A stretch of DNA of 64,000 nucleotides from Xanthobacter dioxanivorans (GCF_016807805.1 NZ_CP063362.1:434001-498000); one strand, 5' to 3'; counted from the first letter of the stretch, positions 44,005 through 53,555 are shown. Program-made: numbers and translations. Notes: a model not told the origin generated them from the letters alone.

Positions 44005-45653
44005 GCCGCCGGATCGGGGCACAGATCATGCCGTCCGCCTTCGACTGGGACATCGGCTATCCCTCCCGCCGCCTGCCGGTGTTCGGCAACAATGTGGTGT
44101 CGACCTCCCATCCCCTTGCGGCGCAGGCAGGCCTGAAGATGCTCTGGAAGGGCGGCAATGCGGTGGATGCCGCCGTCGCCGCCGCCGCTGCCATGACCAT
44201 TGTGGAGCCCTGCTCCAACGGCCTCGGATCGGACGCCTTCTGCATCCTGTGGGACGGCGGGCAACTGCATGGCCTCAATGCCTCCGGCTGTGCCCCGCGG
44301 GCCTGGACGGCCGATTATTTCCGCGCGAAGTACGGCGCCGATGCCCGCACGCCCCCCATGCGCGGCTGGGACAGCGTGACCATTCCCGGCGCGGTGGCGA
44401 GCTGGGTGGCGCTCTCGGAGCGGTTCGGCCGCCTGCCGTTCGCCGACCTGCTGGAACCCGCCATCGAAGTGGCGGAGCGCGGCTATCTCGTCTCCACCAA
44501 CGTGCAGCACAAATGGACCGCCGCTGCGAACCTGCCCCAGCTCGCGCGTCAGCCGGGCTTTGCCGAGACGTTCCTGCCAAAGGGGCGCGCGCCCCATGTG
44601 GGCGAGCATTTCCGCCTCGCAGCCGCCGCGCGCGCCTTGCGTCTTATCGCGGAGACCAAGGGCCGCGCCTTCTACGAGGGCGAGATCGCGCAGGCGCTGG
44701 ACGCGCACGCCCGCGCCCATGGCGGCGCGCTGACGGTTTCGGACCTCGCCGGCTACAGTGCGCAATGGGTCGAGCCGGTGGCGAAGGACTATCGCGGCTC
44801 CACCGTCCACGAGATCCCGCCCAACGGGCAGGGCATCGCCGCGCTCATCGCGCTGGGCATACTCTCGCACTTCGACCTTGCCGGCCTCGGCGCCGACAGC
44901 GTCGCGGCGCAGCACCTCCAGATCGAGGCCATGAAACTCGCCTTCGCCGACGTGTATCGCTATGTGGCGGACCCTGCGGCCATGGAGCTTTCGCCCGCCG
45001 ACATGCTGGACGATGGCTATCTTGCCACCCGTGCCAGACTGATCGACCCCGCCCGCGCCACCCCCTTCGCGCCCGGAAATCCGGTGAAGGGCGGCACCAT
45101 CTACCTCACGGCCGCGGACGCCTCGGGCATGATGGTGAGCTTCATCCAGAGCAATTACATGGGCTTCGGCTCCGGCGTGGTGCTGCCGGATTATGGCATC
45201 TCCCTGCAGAACCGGGGCTTCGGCTTCAGCCTCGACGCGCAAGCGCCCAATGGCGTGGCGCCCGGCAAGCGGCCATTCCACACCATCATTCCCGGCTTCC
45301 TCACCCGCGACGGTGCGCCCGTCATGAGCTTTGGCGTGATGGGCGGCAACATGCAGCCGCAGGGGCATGTGCAGACCCTCGTGCGCATGCTGGACTTCGG
45401 CCAGAATCCGCAGGCCGCATGCGATGCCCCGCGCTGGCGCTTCGAGCAGGGCCTGACCATCAATGTGGAGGCTGGCGCCGACCCGTCCCTCGTCGATGGC
45501 CTGTCCGCCCTCGGGCACGACGTGGCGCCGCTGACCGACAGCTACATGGACTTCGGCGCCGGCCAGTTCATCTGGCGCATGGGCGATCCGTCGCTGGAAG
45601 GCTACGCCGCCGCGAGCGACCCGCGCCGCGACGGTCAGGCCGTGGTGGGCTGA
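44001..45653 (+). CDS. Gamma-glutamyltransferase-family Ntn hydrolase
   Basis: A 550-aa Ntn-type protein: [20 protein letters not shown] (family N-terminus), [14 protein letters not shown], the self-cleavage point before Thr366 ([11 protein letters not shown]), [16 protein letters not shown] and [15 protein letters not shown]. The nucleophile context GTIY differs from the TTH of true glutathione hydrolases, as in many family members acting on other gamma-glutamyl or acyl amides. No signal peptide is apparent, so it is cytoplasmic. Overlaps the Cds1-like gene by 4 bases; last gene of the operon. Confidence 0.9.
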   Translation: MSRRIGAQIMPSAFDWDIGYPSRRLPVFGNNVVSTSHPLAAQAGLKMLWKGGNAVDAAVAAAAAMTIVEPCSNGLGSDAFCILWDGGQLHGLNASGCAPRAWTADYFRAKYGADARTPPMRGWDSVTIPGAVASWVALSERFGRLPFADLLEPAIEVAERGYLVSTNVQHKWTAAANLPQLARQPGFAETFLPKGRAPHVGEHFRLAAAARALRLIAETKGRAFYEGEIAQALDAHARAHGGALTVSDLAGYSAQWVEPVAKDYRGSTVHEIPPNGQGIAALIALGILSHFDLAGLGADSVAAQHLQIEAMKLAFADVYRYVADPAAMELSPADMLDDGYLATRARLIDPARATPFAPGNPVKGGTIYLTAADASGMMVSFIQSNYMGFGSGVVLPDYGISLQNRGFGFSLDAQAPNGVAPGKRPFHTIIPGFLTRDGAPVMSFGVMGGNMQPQGHVQTLVRMLDFGQNPQAACDAPRWRFEQGLTINVEAGADPSLVDGLSALGHDVAPLTDSYMDFGAGQFIWRMGDPSLEGYAAASDPRRDGQAVVG

Positions 45654-45839
45654 CGCAGCCAGGAGCGCATCCATTTCGCCAGAATGGGGGGCCGGACTCC
45701 CGCCCTGGGAATCCGGGCAGACCATGTGTTGTGAAAGGGTTGGGGTTGCGGCGGGCGGAGGCATCCAACACCCGTTCGATCCGCCCCCGTGACTACGAGC
45801 AGGTTGAAACGAATACTCAGGGGACGAAGACCCTCCGGC

Positions 45840-45925
45840 GGCGGCGGCTCCTGCCGCGCATGGTCCTCCATGATCGCGAAGGCCATCAGCTGGTCGAGGG
45901 TTGCCCTGCCGGATCGGGACATCCG
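45840..45925 (-). pseudogene. Short ParB remnant
   Basis: The minus strand reads RATLDQLMAFAIMEDHARQE, matching the mid-region of plasmid-type ParB proteins (…TLEQLMAF…DHARQE…), with no continuation on either side. It is a second scrap of the type found at 7.5-7.9 kb. The rest of the 450-base gap 45654-46103 shows only AT-rich promoter sequence at its right end. Confidence 0.45.
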
Positions 45926-45996
45926 CTGTGCTCACAGGCTGTGAGCGACCTGGCGGCAACGGAGATCCTCAACCTAAAAAATTTATCTATCTTGAA

Positions 45997-46008
45997 AAAA
46001 TCAATTTT
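45997..46008. promoter_or_regulatory. AAAATCAATTTT element upstream of the FAA hydrolase
   Basis: Palindrome AAAAT-CA-ATTTT followed by AT, about 95 bases before the FAA hydrolase start. The same 14-base string (AAAATCAATTTTAT) occurs at 53423-53436 before the MFS gene and, with one mismatch, inverted at 53556-53567 before the GntR gene. Likely the operator of that regulator. Confidence 0.55.
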
Positions 46009-46103
46009 ATGTCCTACTGGAGCAATCGTGAGGCATGCCCCGCGGCGCACGCCGCGCGCGCGGCCGAGCGATTACCCGGATCAATATGGGCAGGGAGAGA
46101 CGC

Positions 46104-46994
46104 ATGAAACTGGCAACGTTCACCACCGGCCAGACGGCGGAAATCGGCCTCGTAAGAGGCGACAGGCTCCTCTCGCTCACCCGCGCGGCGCCGCAGCTGG
46201 CGCCGGACATGATGGCGCTGATCGCCGGCTGGGATGCCCTCGAGGCAGAGGTGCGGCGGCTCGATGCTGCCGGCGAGACCCACCTCGACCTGTCCGAAGC
46301 GCGCCTCCTCGCGCCCGTGCCGCACCCGCGCAAGATCCTGGCCATCGGCCTCAACTATGCCGACCATGTCGCCGAGAGTGGACTGCCGACGCCGGAGCAC
46401 CAGCTCTGGTTCGCCAAGCTGCCCAACACCGTGAACGGTCCCTATGACGACGTGCAGATTCCCCTTGCTTCCGACAAGGTGGACTATGAGGTGGAGCTGG
46501 TCGCGGTGATCGGCCGGCCGGGTCGCCATATTGCCGCCGCGGCGGCGCCGCAGCACGTGTTCGGCTATTGCGTGGGCAACGACGTTTCCGTGCGCGACTG
46601 GCAGATCCAGACGCCCCAGTGGGTGCTGGGCAAGTCGTTCGACGGCCATGGCCCCATCGGCCCCTGGATCACCACGGCCGACGAGATCGGCGATCCTCAT
46701 CGCCTCGACATCCGCTGCCTCGTGAACGGTGAGCTGCGGCAGGACTCCAACACCCGGCACCTGGTGTTCGATGTGTGGCAGCAGATCGCGCATTTGAGCG
46801 AGGCCATGACCCTGGAGCCCGGCGACCTGCTCTTCACCGGTACGCCAGGCGGCGTGGGCTGGGCCATGCAGCCGCAGCAGGTGCTCAAGAGCGGCGATCG
46901 AGTGCGGTGCGAGATCGCCGAGCTGGGTGCCATCGAATGCCGCATGGTGCCGGAGGCCGCCCCGGCGGCGCGGCGTGCGTCCAACGCCGCCTGA
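46104..46994 (+). CDS. Fumarylacetoacetate hydrolase-family protein
   Basis: A 296-aa FAH-fold enzyme: KILAIGLNYADHVAESG, metal-binding DYEVELVAVIG, YCVGNDVSVRDWQ, KSFDGHGPIGPWI and FTGTPGGVGWAM. Members hydrolyse fumarylpyruvate/fumarylacetoacetate or act as 2-hydroxy-dienoate hydratases or decarboxylases, the steps after ring cleavage. GGGAGAG precedes the start. First gene of the plus arm, followed 103 bases on by an extradiol dioxygenase. Confidence 0.92.
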   Translation: MKLATFTTGQTAEIGLVRGDRLLSLTRAAPQLAPDMMALIAGWDALEAEVRRLDAAGETHLDLSEARLLAPVPHPRKILAIGLNYADHVAESGLPTPEHQLWFAKLPNTVNGPYDDVQIPLASDKVDYEVELVAVIGRPGRHIAAAAAPQHVFGYCVGNDVSVRDWQIQTPQWVLGKSFDGHGPIGPWITTADEIGDPHRLDIRCLVNGELRQDSNTRHLVFDVWQQIAHLSEAMTLEPGDLLFTGTPGGVGWAMQPQQVLKSGDRVRCEIAELGAIECRMVPEAAPAARRASNAA

Positions 46995-47097
46995 GGCACC
47001 CCGCCTTCGTTTCCGTCGTTCGCCGACGCGCCGTCGGTCGGGGCGGCGCATCCGCCGCCACGCGGGTCAAGATAAAACAGATACCAAGGAGGAAAGC

Positions 47098-47982
47098 ATG
47101 CCACTCGTCATGAAGCTCGGATATCTCGAGATCGGCGTCAAAGCGGTCCCGGAGAGCCTCGGTTACTACAACGGCGTCATGGGTGCCGAGCTGACCGAGA
47201 CCTCGTCGGACGGTACCGCCCACCTCAGCGTCGGCAACGATCACCATTGCCTGGTGATCAAGCCGTCGCAGCAGCCCGGGCTCGGTGCGGTCGGCCTTCA
47301 GCTGCGCCCGCCGGTCACCCTCGATGAGGTCGCCAAACGCCTCTCCGACATGGGGATTGCGGTGGACACCCGCAGCGACAGCCGGCCGGGCATGCCCCGC
47401 CTTCTCGCCGCCACTTTCCCCGGCGCGCCGGTCTTCGAGCTCTACGAGCACATGGCGGAAGTGGGTCCGCGCACCGACAATGTGGGCTTCTCCCCGAGCC
47501 GGCTCGGCCACGTGGCCCTTCTGTCCACGGAGGCCAAGCGCCTGGTGGAGTTCCTCCACGAGGGCCTCGGCTGCTGGACGACCGACTGGTTCGACGACCG
47601 CGCCACCTTCCTTACCTGCAATCGCGACCACCACGTGTTCAACGTGCTCGACGCGCCGTTCAACGGGCTGCATCACGTGGCCTTCCAACTGGTGGACGCA
47701 CGCCACCATTTCGATGCCGCCGACCGCTTGACCATGGAGAAGATTCCGCTGCTGTGGGGCCCGTCGCGCCATACCGCGGGACACAACATCGCCTCTTACC
47801 ATCGCGCGCCGGAAGGCTCCCTCATCGAGCTCTATTCGGACATGGACGTCTATGTTCCCGAGCTCGGCATTTTCGAACCCCGCGCCTTCCACGAGGATCA
47901 GCCTCAGAAGCCGAAGGTCTGGTCCCTGTCCAATCTCTCGGCCTGGCACACGGAGTTCGCCTTCGATCTGGCGCGTGGCTAG
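47098..47982 (+). CDS. Extradiol ring-cleavage dioxygenase (type I, VOC)
   Basis: A 294-aa two-domain VOC dioxygenase with a perfect AGGAGG. Domain 1 (LGYLEIGVKAVPESLGYYNG) and domain 2 (LGHVALLSTEAKRLVEFLHE). Iron ligands are expected at His in RLGHVALL, His in GLHHVAFQ and Glu in GSLIELYSD; the acid/base His lies in HTAGHNIASYHRAPEG. It resembles catechol 2,3-/2,3-dihydroxybiphenyl dioxygenases and would open a catechol made by the MhpA-type hydroxylase of the opposite arm. Confidence 0.92.
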   Translation: MPLVMKLGYLEIGVKAVPESLGYYNGVMGAELTETSSDGTAHLSVGNDHHCLVIKPSQQPGLGAVGLQLRPPVTLDEVAKRLSDMGIAVDTRSDSRPGMPRLLAATFPGAPVFELYEHMAEVGPRTDNVGFSPSRLGHVALLSTEAKRLVEFLHEGLGCWTTDWFDDRATFLTCNRDHHVFNVLDAPFNGLHHVAFQLVDARHHFDAADRLTMEKIPLLWGPSRHTAGHNIASYHRAPEGSLIELYSDMDVYVPELGIFEPRAFHEDQPQKPKVWSLSNLSAWHTEFAFDLARG

Positions 47983-48061
47983 AGCAAACGCCGATCAGAT
48001 TGATCCGACCGGATCAGATCGCGCTCTCAGCATCGCATGTTCGTCCTTTGATGGTCCGCAG

Positions 48062-48086
48062 CGGGCGCCCCGGTGGCGCCCGTTTT
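48062..48086 (+). terminator. Terminator of the dioxygenase arm
   Basis: CGGGCGCC/GGCGCCCG (48062-48069 with 48075-48082), 5-base loop, then TTTT. Lies 80 bases after the dioxygenase stop. Confidence 0.8.
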
Positions 48087-48143
48087 CGTTGGCGGTCCGC
48101 AACTCCGTCCGGGCCGCTCGCCGGCGATACCGAGGCGCCATAG

Positions 48144-48172
48144 AAAAGGGCCCCGCATTGCTGGCGGAGCCC
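48144..48172 (-). terminator. Terminator of the hydroxylase arm
   Basis: On the minus strand GGGCTCCGC pairs with GCGGGGCCC (one mismatch) and is followed by TTTT, 32 bases after the hydroxylase stop. With the plus-strand terminator at 48062 it separates the two convergent arms. Confidence 0.75.
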
Positions 48173-48203
48173 TCTCGGCACGGTGGATCGCCGAAGATCG
48201 GGG

Positions 48204-49832
48204 TCAGTGCGGGGGCATGCCGGCGTGGCTCATGTCATGAAGCGGCCCGGTGCCGATCATCGCCGGGGTGTCGAGGCGCGCGCGCCAGCCGTCAAGAAGC
48301 GGGTTCAGGGCCGAGAGTGTCGCCGCCCCGCCATAGGAATAATAGTCCGGCCGCATGAGCACCGCCACGCAGCCCAGCTCGTCGAAATAGCGGCCATAGA
48401 CCCCTTCCACATCCCGGAGGTCGGAATCCGCTCCGAAATGGGCGATGACGCCGCCCCTGGCTGCGAGGGCCGCGCGGTTTTCCGCCGAGAGCTGGACCAG
48501 CACGCCGGCGTCCTTCGCCAGCAGGACGAAGCCCGAGCCCACCACATCGTCGAACAAACCGCTGCGGCCGCCCAACTTCACCACCCCCTGGGGGACCAGC
48601 AGGCCGGCACCCGGGGCCTCCGCATCCCAGACGCCAAGGCCCAGCTGGGGCTTGGGCGGCGGCGGCGCGCGGTATTCGGGATCGGCGCATCCAGCCGTCA
48701 TCTCCCGGTCGCGCGCTTGCGCCTCCATGGGGTCGGAGATGCAGATGACCTTGCCGAGTTGAACGGAGAAACGGATCAATTCCTGAACGTGGCCGCCACG
48801 TTCGGGCCCGTAGCTCTCCAGGAGCCCTTCGCCGCCTGCGCCGCGCAGGATGAGGTCGAGCCGCCAGGCCAGCCCCAGCGCATCGCGCATGCCGCTGCAC
48901 ATGCCCTGGCCGGCGAACGGCGGCATCAGATGGGCGGCGTCTCCGGCGAGCATCACGTTGCCGGCGTTCCAGGACCTGGCCCACTGGCCACGGAACGTAT
49001 AGACTGCGTGGCGCTCCAGCACCGCGTTCTCCGGGGTGATGTCCCAGGGCGCGAGGAGCCGCCAGGCGACCTCGGCGCGATTCATCTCCCACGGCTCCTC
49101 ACCGGGCAGCAGCATGAATTCCCAGCGCCGACGGCCCGGTCCGCCTGGGACCACGGTGGTGGGCCGGCGCGGATCGCACAATTGCCAGCATTCCGGCTCC
49201 CACAGCCGCTGCGTCTGGGGAAGCGCATCCACCACCAGCCAGTTGAAGGCGAAGCCGAGGTCCTCCATCTCGATGCCCAGCCAGCGGCGCACGAACGAAT
49301 TGGCGCCGTCCGCCCCGACGAGGTAGCGCGCCCGCACGCGGCTGCGCGCACCGCTGGCCACCCATTGCCCGTCGCGCACGACGCCCTGCTCCAGGTCGAC
49401 CAGCACGCCTTCCCCGTCCTGCGACAGGCCGGTGGCCGACCAGCCCTGCCTCACGACCACAGAGGGCTGGGCCTTCACATGGCGGTCCAGCACCTGCTCG
49501 AGCTCCGGCTGGGCGAAGAAGTTGGCGGCGGGCCAACCGCTCAGGCCATGGCCGCTCCAGTCGAATTTCAACAGCAACTGGTGGTCGGCGTTCCGCCATT
49601 CATAGTCGTTGGGACGGTGGATGATGCGGTTGACGTCGGCCATCACGCCGGCGCTCTGGAGGATGCGGCCGACCTCGTCGTCGAAATGCACGGCGCGTGG
49701 CAGAGGGTAGAGATTGGGCCAGCGGTCGCACACCAACACCCGATGCCCCTGGCGCGCCAGCAACAGCGCCAGGAGTTGCCCTGTCGGCCCGTACCCGACG
49801 ATGGCGACATCCGCCGTTTCCAATTCCGTCAT
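48204..49832 (-). CDS. FAD-dependent phenol-type hydroxylase, MhpA-like
   Basis: A 542-aa class A flavin monooxygenase: FAD motif VAIVGYGPTGQLLALLLARQ, DRWPNLYPLPRAVHFDDEV (PRA.H.D typical of MhpA/PheA), LVGADGANSFVRRWLGI and VMLAGDAAHLMPPFAGQGMC. The C-terminal thioredoxin-like region is present. Closest in layout to 3-(3-hydroxyphenyl)propionate 2-hydroxylase; it would hydroxylate a phenol to a catechol for the dioxygenase at 47098. Last gene of the minus arm. Confidence 0.92.
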   Translation of the reverse strand: MTELETADVAIVGYGPTGQLLALLLARQGHRVLVCDRWPNLYPLPRAVHFDDEVGRILQSAGVMADVNRIIHRPNDYEWRNADHQLLLKFDWSGHGLSGWPAANFFAQPELEQVLDRHVKAQPSVVVRQGWSATGLSQDGEGVLVDLEQGVVRDGQWVASGARSRVRARYLVGADGANSFVRRWLGIEMEDLGFAFNWLVVDALPQTQRLWEPECWQLCDPRRPTTVVPGGPGRRRWEFMLLPGEEPWEMNRAEVAWRLLAPWDITPENAVLERHAVYTFRGQWARSWNAGNVMLAGDAAHLMPPFAGQGMCSGMRDALGLAWRLDLILRGAGGEGLLESYGPERGGHVQELIRFSVQLGKVICISDPMEAQARDREMTAGCADPEYRAPPPPKPQLGLGVWDAEAPGAGLLVPQGVVKLGGRSGLFDDVVGSGFVLLAKDAGVLVQLSAENRAALAARGGVIAHFGADSDLRDVEGVYGRYFDELGCVAVLMRPDYYSYGGAATLSALNPLLDGWRARLDTPAMIGTGPLHDMSHAGMPPH

Positions 49833-49895
49833 GTTCGTTTCCTCTCCTGTTCCTTGATGGGTGTGGCGTTCACCATGTGGCGCGCAGGCGCCCCG

Positions 49896-50912
49896 TCAGT
49901 CGCCTTCCAGCCGCACGAGCTGCTTGCCGAGGTTCCGGCTGGTCAGCAGCCGCAGGAAAGCATCCGGCATGCTTGCGATGCCTTCGGCGATATCGAATTT
50001 GGAGTGGATGCGGCCGGCCTCGTACCAGCGTCGCAGCCGCGCCCGACCGGCTTCGTGCCGGGCGGCGTAATCGGAGAACAGGAAGCCGCACACGGTGGCG
50101 CGCGCCACCAGGATCTGCCGCAGGAAGCGTGGCCCCGTGTCCGGCGCGCCGAAGGTATCGGCGAGGCTGGCGGTCCCGACCACCACCACCCGCGCATCGA
50201 GCGCCAGATTCTGCATGGCGGCGTCGTGGATGGGACCGGCGGTGTTGTCGAGGAAGAGGTCCACGCCCTGCGGGCAGGCCTCGGCCACGGCGGCGGGCAG
50301 ATCGGCGGCGGCGCGATAGTCGATCACCGCATCATAGCCCGCCTCCCGGCACCACGCGGCCTTCTCGGCGGAACTCGTCACCGCCACGGCGCGGCATCCG
50401 GCGAGCTTCGCCAGTTGCCCGGCGATCTGCCCCACCGATCCGGCGGCGGCGGAGATGAGCACGGTGTCGCCGGCCTTCATCGCGCCGGCGTCGAACAGGG
50501 CGAAATAGGCGGTGAGACCATTGAGGCCGAACAGATCGAGCCAGTAGGGCAGCGGCGCCAGCGCCGGATCGATCCGACGGACGTCGCCCGGCGAGAGCAC
50601 GGCATATTCCTGCCAGCCGAAGGCGAAGTCGGCCACCACCAGGTCGCCGGCGGCAAAGCCCGGCGATCGCGACTCCAGCACCCGGCCGACGGCCCCACCC
50701 ACCATCACCTCGCCGAGGCCGACGCCGGCCGCATAGTTGGGTTGCGGTGAAATGCGCCCGCGCATGTAGGGCGCGACATCGAGGTAGAGGGCTTTGACCA
50801 GCAGATGCCCGGGCGCCACCTCCGGCGCCTCGGTCTCCACCAGCTCCCAGTTCGAGGCTTCGGGACGGCCGCTGGGAAACGATATGAGCCGCCACTGCCG
50901 GTTTTTCACCAT
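49896..50912 (-). CDS. NADP-dependent MDR oxidoreductase (PTGR/zinc-less type)
   Basis: A 338-aa reductase: NRQWRLISFPSGRPE, APYMRGRISPQPNYA (the MRGRM-type motif of prostaglandin/leukotriene reductases and curcumin reductase), NADP site VLISAAAGSVGQIAGQLAKL, DLFLDNTAGPIHDAAM. It reduces activated alkenes with NADPH. ATG 50912 has GGGAGG at 5 bases; the GTG two codons upstream does not. Part of the minus arm. Confidence 0.92.
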   Translation of the reverse strand: MVKNRQWRLISFPSGRPEASNWELVETEAPEVAPGHLLVKALYLDVAPYMRGRISPQPNYAAGVGLGEVMVGGAVGRVLESRSPGFAAGDLVVADFAFGWQEYAVLSPGDVRRIDPALAPLPYWLDLFGLNGLTAYFALFDAGAMKAGDTVLISAAAGSVGQIAGQLAKLAGCRAVAVTSSAEKAAWCREAGYDAVIDYRAAADLPAAVAEACPQGVDLFLDNTAGPIHDAAMQNLALDARVVVVGTASLADTFGAPDTGPRFLRQILVARATVCGFLFSDYAARHEAGRARLRRWYEAGRIHSKFDIAEGIASMPDAFLRLLTSRNLGKQLVRLEGD

Positions 50913-51065
50913 CTGCACCTCCCAGATCTCCCGAGCCGATGGGGCGACATCGATGGCGCATGGATGGGGCCGGCGATGGCGCAGGTAATGATGACCTTGT
51001 TCACGATTTCTCCTGTGCAGCTCGCTCTTGCTTGCGACGTCCGTCGCCGCGGCATGCCCGGCGCG

Positions 51066-51962
51066 CTAAGGAACCTTCACGGGCAGCATGAATTGGAGCC
51101 AGAAGCGGTCACCTTCGGGCCGGTTTCCGGTGCCGAACTCATGCTGCCATTTGAGGCCGATGGCGCCGCTGGGACCGCCGTAGGAAATCTGCGGGCCCAC
51201 CGCGAAGCCTTGCTGGCGGAAGCCGTCGAGATAGACGACCCCGTCCAGCTGATCGTCGCTGAACTGCTTGATGATATAGCCGCCCAGCCCGATGGCGAGC
51301 CCCGGGATCTTGTCGAAGGCATGCCAGTTGGCGCCCCAATCGAGAAAGAACAGGGAGCCCGAGCTGTAGCCGGTGTCTTGGTTCTTACTGTGAAACTCGA
51401 CACCGATGGCGCCCGAAATGTCGAGGGTCGGCATCGGCAGCCAAGTGAAGGTCGTGTGGGGATTGAAGGTGTAGAAATTGTTCGAGGTGGGTCCCCCGGT
51501 GGGTACAAAAACATCAAACGCGGCGTAGCCGAAGAAGGTTCGATCGGCGTTCGACCAGCCGATATCGACAGGTTGCAGGGTGATGTCGCCGAATCCGAAG
51601 TTGCCCTGGGAACCGAACACCGTGCCCACATCCGCATTCATCACCGGCACGACGATGCCCGACGCCAGCCGGAACGGCCCGAGGTCCACATCCCACGTGT
51701 GGAACAGGCGCCCGGCATTGACGGCCACATTGGCGCTGAAGCCGGGAACCGAGCTGGTCCCCTGGCTGTTGGTGAAGGCGTCGGCGGTGTAATAGACGGC
51801 GTAATTCTGGTACCAGGTCTCGCCCGGTCCCGGCATGGCGCCCGCCATGATGGTATTGACCCCGATGGGATAGGCGATGGCCCCGTTCTCTGTGGCGTGC
51901 GACGTCGCGGCTGCGACCAGTGCGGCGACGGTGGCGCAGGCGCCAAGAAGCCTCCTCGACAT
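51066..51962 (-). CDS. Phenol meta-pathway outer-membrane protein (MetA type)
   Basis: A 298-aa predicted beta-barrel with signal peptide (…AAATSHA|TENG). The N-terminal YPIGVNTIMAGAMPGPGETW and alternating aromatic strands up to FWLQFMLPVKVP match the 'phenol degradation protein meta' family found in aromatic catabolic clusters, presumed to admit hydrophobic aromatics. Located between the MFS importer and the reductases, it gives the cluster both an outer- and an inner-membrane entry route. Confidence 0.9.
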   Translation of the reverse strand: MSRRLLGACATVAALVAAATSHATENGAIAYPIGVNTIMAGAMPGPGETWYQNYAVYYTADAFTNSQGTSSVPGFSANVAVNAGRLFHTWDVDLGPFRLASGIVVPVMNADVGTVFGSQGNFGFGDITLQPVDIGWSNADRTFFGYAAFDVFVPTGGPTSNNFYTFNPHTTFTWLPMPTLDISGAIGVEFHSKNQDTGYSSGSLFFLDWGANWHAFDKIPGLAIGLGGYIIKQFSDDQLDGVVYLDGFRQQGFAVGPQISYGGPSGAIGLKWQHEFGTGNRPEGDRFWLQFMLPVKVP

Positions 51963-52013
51963 GGATGGCGATCTCCCTGAAATTTGTTGTTTTGATTGGA
52001 TTCTGAGGAGCAG

Positions 52014-53267
52014 TCAGGCGGCCGGTTTCGGCATGCCCTCCGGCGCCCCGCGGGTGACGAGCCGCGGCGCCGTTTCCTTCAGGGCGAGGCACACCAGGAA
52101 GCCGGCAAACACCGCTCCGGCCGCCAGATAGAGAATGGACGCGATGCCGAAGTGGTGCGCGACCGTGCCGGCGATGATGGGCGCGATGCCGCCGCCGAAG
52201 ATCTCGCCGGTGCCGACCACGATGCCCGATGCGGTCGTCATCAGGGTCGCTGGCACCGCCTCCACGCTCAATGGCCCCACGGTGAGGCAGATGAGCGCGA
52301 AGTTGAAAAAGCTGGTGCCGAACAGTGCGAAGAAGAGCCAGCCCGGCTCGGCGCCGGCATTCATCAGCAGCACCAGGAAAGCGAGGGTTCCGAGGGCGGA
52401 GGCGATCATGATCGGCTTGCGGCCGAGACGATCGGACAGCCACGGCATGAGGATGGTGCCGAGCGCGGCGCCGAAGCCGATGCCCGATACCACGAACCCC
52501 ATGGACGGGACGTCGAGCCCGATGTGGTCGGTGAGGTAACTGGGCATCAGGGCGCTGGTGACAATGAGGCAGGTGAGCCAGCACGGCATGGCCAGCATGT
52601 TCAGCGGCACGTTGCGATACTTGAACACATCGCTCCAGCGGTGGGCGGAGGCATCGTGGGTGGCGGTGTGGATGGCGGCGACCTTCGGCGGCACATCGCG
52701 CAGCACCCGGTAGGCGAGGAACGCCACCAGGAAGCCGGGTGCGGCGACGAGCAGGAAGATCCAGCGCCAGTCGACGATCTGCAGCAGCTGGGTGACGAGA
52801 ACGGGCGTCAGGCCGAGGCCCAGCAGCGGCAAGGTGGCCTGCTGGATGCCGAGATTGAGCCCATGGCGCGTCGGATGGGATGCTTCCAGGGTGGCGGTGA
52901 TGCTGGCCGGAGTGAAGGCCCCCTCCGAGAAGCCCATGAGCGCCCGGAACACGATGAGCCCGCCAACCCCGCTCGCAAGGCCACTGGCGCCGGCCAGCGC
53001 CGAAAACACGATGAGCGAGCCGATGATGACCTTCCGGCGGCCGATGCGATCGGCGAGGTTGCCCATGAACAGCGCGGCGATGCCCCAGGCGATGGCGAGG
53101 CTTCCGGCGATATGACCAAGATCCTGATAGTTGAGATTGAGATCTTTCATTATGGCCGGAAACATCGGCATGATCATGAAACGGTCGATGCCGACGATTC
53201 CAAAGCCCATGGAAAGCAGGGCGACCGCCTTCCACTCATAGCCCTGGCCTGGCTGCACTTTGGCCAT
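52014..53267 (-). CDS. MFS transporter (aromatic acid/sugar-acid type)
   Basis: A 417-aa major facilitator with about 12 helices. Loop 2-3 motif GNLADRIGRRKVIIG and its half-repeat PWLSDRLGRKPIMIAS; N-terminal GIDRFMIMPMFPAIMKDL, where an acidic residue in helix 1 is typical of aromatic acid:H+ symporters. First gene of the minus arm; an AAAATCAATTTT element lies 156 bases upstream. Confidence 0.92.
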   Translation of the reverse strand: MAKVQPGQGYEWKAVALLSMGFGIVGIDRFMIMPMFPAIMKDLNLNYQDLGHIAGSLAIAWGIAALFMGNLADRIGRRKVIIGSLIVFSALAGASGLASGVGGLIVFRALMGFSEGAFTPASITATLEASHPTRHGLNLGIQQATLPLLGLGLTPVLVTQLLQIVDWRWIFLLVAAPGFLVAFLAYRVLRDVPPKVAAIHTATHDASAHRWSDVFKYRNVPLNMLAMPCWLTCLIVTSALMPSYLTDHIGLDVPSMGFVVSGIGFGAALGTILMPWLSDRLGRKPIMIASALGTLAFLVLLMNAGAEPGWLFFALFGTSFFNFALICLTVGPLSVEAVPATLMTTASGIVVGTGEIFGGGIAPIIAGTVAHHFGIASILYLAAGAVFAGFLVCLALKETAPRLVTRGAPEGMPKPAA

Positions 53268-53422
53268 GGTCTTCCTCCCCGTATTTGTGTCTTTTTATGC
53301 CGCCCGATGAAGCGGTGAGCGCCGACGCCGATGGCGTTGCGCCCAACGTCCCACCCGCCCCGACCATCCGCTTCGCCATGGCGGCGGATTGATATTGATG
53401 ACAAAAATAAATGAGTCAATAA

Positions 53423-53436
53423 AAAATCAATTTTAT
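53423..53436. promoter_or_regulatory. AAAATCAATTTTAT element upstream of the MFS gene
   Basis: Second exact copy of the 14-base element seen at 45997, in an AT-rich promoter region between the divergent MFS and GntR genes. Confidence 0.55.
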
Positions 53437-53555
53437 AACCTTGCCGCGTCGACGCGGGCGGAAGCGGGCGCGGGCCGCCTGCACGCCGTCCAAGAGGCTG
53501 TCGCGGCCCACCAAACAATCGCCGGCCCACAAACATATTATTGATTTATTTTAAT

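Noticed and set aside
43862..46447. Plus-strand open frame of 861 codons
   Set aside because: Out-of-frame overlap of the Cds1-like and GGT-family genes with Arg/Pro-rich translation.
48183..50750. Plus-strand open frame of 855 codons
   Set aside because: Antisense to the MhpA-like hydroxylase and the MDR reductase, both with clear motifs.
51514..53235. Minus-strand open frame of 573 codons overlapping the MFS and meta-porin genes
   Set aside because: Out of frame with both; Arg/His-rich translation.
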